DNA of 5,057 nucleotides from UBA7236 sp036734545 (GTDB lineage Bacteria; Bacteroidota; Bacteroidia; Chitinophagales; BACL12): the NCBI GenBank assembly GCA_036734545.1, contig DAIMYJ010000148.1, forward strand, positions 1-5,057, given 5' to 3'. A program made the position numbers and the translations under genes. The notes beneath the pieces were generated by a model. It was not told where the DNA came from. It was given only the letters and a program-made list of their open reading frames with translations, and did not search any database. Shown one piece after another: positions 4,993 to 5,057 of this stretch. How positions within the stretch are numbered: position 1 is the first letter of the stretch; the number at the start of each line of letters is the position of its first letter.

Positions 4993-5057
4993 TCACAACT
5001 CACCCCTCACCACTCACCAAGAACCACTCACCCCTTCACCCACTCACAAGTCCACAC
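4989..5057 (+). repeat. Tandem heptamer array, CCACTCA type (copy 3)
   Basis: Eight units fill 4989-5046: GCACTCA, CAACTCA, CCCCTCA, CCACTCA, CCAAGAA, CCACTCA, CCCCTTCA and CCCACTCA. A degenerate end runs to the window edge and the array may continue beyond. Same motif and orientation as the array at 71-122; inverted relative to 1451-1500. Confidence 0.85.

Overview
The window looks like a chromosomal segment from a Bacteroidota bacterium, plausibly the Chitinophagaceae or a relative. Four things point there: promoter -7 boxes of the TAnnTTTG type; no clear Shine-Dalgarno sites before the starts; a signal peptide ending in N-A-Q and a lipoprotein whose cysteine is followed by acidic residues; and a peroxiredoxin and an RhlE-like helicase of types I recall from this phylum. 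The family-level placement is inference. GC content is about half by eye.

Layout, left to right. Positions 1-46 may hold the tail of an upstream gene. A tandem heptamer array (CCACTCA-type) fills 71-122. A + strand peroxiredoxin follows (205-948), then a small secreted lipocalin-like protein (1073-1450). The convergent junction 1451-1566 is almost wholly two tandem 7-nt arrays, TGAGTGG-type then YTACAWC-type. A 500-residue secreted protein of unknown function lies on the minus strand (1567-3069). It is divergent from a DEAD-box RNA helicase (3166-4395) across a 96-bp gap that carries a perfect TATCTTTG box. A small Ig-like lipoprotein lies on the minus strand (4431-4841), convergent with the helicase. 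Upstream of it are an octamer array (AAGRTTYG, 4869-4940), a short coding-like scrap (4945-4992) and a third CCACTCA-type array (4989-5057).

The genes do not form one pathway. The peroxiredoxin (peroxide detoxification) and the helicase (RNA remodelling) are housekeeping or stress genes. The other three encode exported proteins. The best candidate for something undescribed is the non-coding part: three families of 7-8 nt tandem repeats occupy most of the longer intergenic gaps, appear in both orientations, and at the convergent junction put stop codons in all three frames against each flanking gene. No CRISPR array, tRNA, rRNA, insertion sequence or prophage gene was seen.
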